DNA of 39,918 bases from Candidatus Bathyarchaeota archaeon (GTDB lineage Archaea > Thermoproteota > Bathyarchaeia > TCS64): positions 1-39,918 of the forward strand of contig JAFGTA010000065.1 of NCBI GenBank assembly GCA_016934355.1, in the 5' to 3' direction. A model generated the notes under the pieces. The model was not told the DNA's origin and did not search any database. It was given only the letters and a program-made list of their open reading frames with translations. The stretch's first letter is position 1, and each line of letters begins with the position of its first letter. Positions 39,382 to 39,918 of the stretch are shown one piece after another. The position numbers and the translations under genes are program-made.

Positions 39382-39918
39382 TCACGGCAGCTTCTCGTGC
39401 CATTCCCGGTAGTAGTCCGCGATCCCCTTCCGCAGCTTCTCCGGTATCTCCTTGTCGAAGGGGTACGCAGCCGCGTCCGAGACGTACCTTGTCAGCCACT
39501 CCTCCACGAACCTGCCCTGCGACTCCAGCGCCGCGGGGCTCAGGTACTCGATGACGTCCTCCGCACTGTGCATCATGATGTCGATGCCGCTGCGCCTGCT
39601 GAAGGAGACGCTGGGCACCCCCACAGCCGAGAAAGGCGTGCCGTCGCTGCTGTACACGCTCTCCTTCACGTCGAACACGGTGCCCGTCTCCTTGCTCAGC
39701 AGCTTCACCGAGTGCGTCAGCATCGGGCTCCCCAGAACCGCCGCGGCGTTGGTGCCAATCAGCGCGCCGTGGACGTCCAGGTTGACGCAGAGCTTGGTCC
39801 TGTCCAGCTCCGTCTCGGCGTCCTCGTCCTTCTCCTTCGCCTCCTTGTCCGCCTCCTTCAGCCCCTTGGCGTAGAGGTTGCTGCCGTCGAGCCCCATCTC
39901 CTCGCTGCCCCACGCGAT
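39382..39918 (-). CDS. M28-family zinc aminopeptidase, N-terminus beyond the window
   Basis: The frame is open at the right edge and translates IAWGSEEMGLDGSNLYAKG, the M28 signature with the catalytic Glu pair (SEE) and the G-x-GS loop. Further on, CVNLDVHGALIG, VGVPSVSFSRRSGIDIMMHS (the segment with the last metal His) and DVIEYLSPAALESQGRFVEEWL complete the C-terminal catalytic part. About 178 residues are visible. It would cleave peptides using two zinc ions. Leader sequence or a PA domain cannot be judged. Confidence 0.85.
   Translation of the reverse strand: MAWGSEEMGLDGSNLYAKGLKEADKEAKEKDEDAETELDRTKLCVNLDVHGALIGTNAAAVLGSPMLTHSVKLLSKETGTVFDVKESVYSSDGTPFSAVGVPSVSFSRRSGIDIMMHSAEDVIEYLSPAALESQGRFVEEWLTRYVSDAAAYPFDKEIPEKLRKGIADYYREWHEKLP

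Noticed and set aside
1..39918. CRISPR arrays, transposases, integrases, rRNA genes or a replication origin
   Set aside because: No regular repeat-spacer array, DDE or tyrosine/serine recombinase motif, rRNA sequence or Cdc6/Orc1 gene could be found on either strand.

Overview
The window is archaeal chromosomal DNA. Markers are an HTH-fused CTP-dependent riboflavin kinase (RibK), archaeal FAD synthetase (RibL), diphthine synthase, RNase P protein 4, an archaeal UMP kinase, archaeal RtcB, TATA-type promoters about 25-35 bp upstream of several starts, and an initiator tRNA-Met with an archaeal AGCGGGG acceptor stem. Core genes are GC-rich. Several genes next to tRNA sequences are clearly AT-rich. 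The lineage cannot be fixed from sequence alone. A non-cultured TACK or Asgard-like anaerobe would fit, because the window holds non-pyrrolysine methylamine-type methyltransferases and no methanogenesis core genes.

Layout. (1) 1-5137 is a housekeeping block: end of an amidohydrolase, an HTH regulator divergent from rtcB, ribK convergent with and overlapping ribL, and an rnp4-dphB-ribL operon in which dphB carries a DUF357-like tail. (2) 5138-15286 starts with a complete initiator tRNA-Met gene. It is followed by at least six partial copies of that tRNA, mostly its 3' end, spaced over 10 kb. Between consecutive copies lie small accessory units: an MrcB-HNH modification-dependent nuclease, a PNPOx-like protein, an acetoacetate decarboxylase/TIGR04076/dipeptidase group, a RelBE-type toxin-antitoxin pair, a one-TM protein, then an MFS transporter, a DUF485/SSS symporter pair and a broken nucleotidyltransferase. 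(3) 15361-22118 is a methyl-transfer cluster: corrinoid protein, two MtmB-family proteins in one operon, a third diverging from it, a MetH-activation-like protein and a TIM-barrel protein. None of the MtmB paralogues has an in-frame TAG at the pyrrolysine site. (4) 22232-31463 holds a DUF4349 membrane protein, an M29-like aminopeptidase divergent from tandem DUF4438 genes, RidA, GNAT, SDR, an esterase, two HAD phosphatases, and an Xre/DUF2178-like pair. (5) 31845-35223 has a cystathionine gamma-synthase-type enzyme, a DDAH/arginine-deiminase-like enzyme, a truncated copy of the first enzyme, and a VapBC pair with a broken toxin. (6) 35287-37045 is a second tRNA-bounded island: a tRNA-Leu(CAA) gene, a small HNH gene, a PNPOx-like gene, an unknown gene, and a 34-nt copy of the tRNA-Leu 3' end. 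(7) 37165-39918 has a PrsW-type membrane protease, a zinc-ribbon membrane protein, UMP kinase and the C-terminal part of an M28 peptidase.

How it may work together. The corrinoid protein would carry a methyl group delivered by the MtmB-like proteins, and the MetH-activation-like protein could reactivate the oxidised corrinoid. Transporters just upstream may import the substrate; this is inference. The two most unusual features are the serial tRNA-derived repeats that partition accessory genes, and the trio of MtmB-family proteins lacking pyrrolysine.
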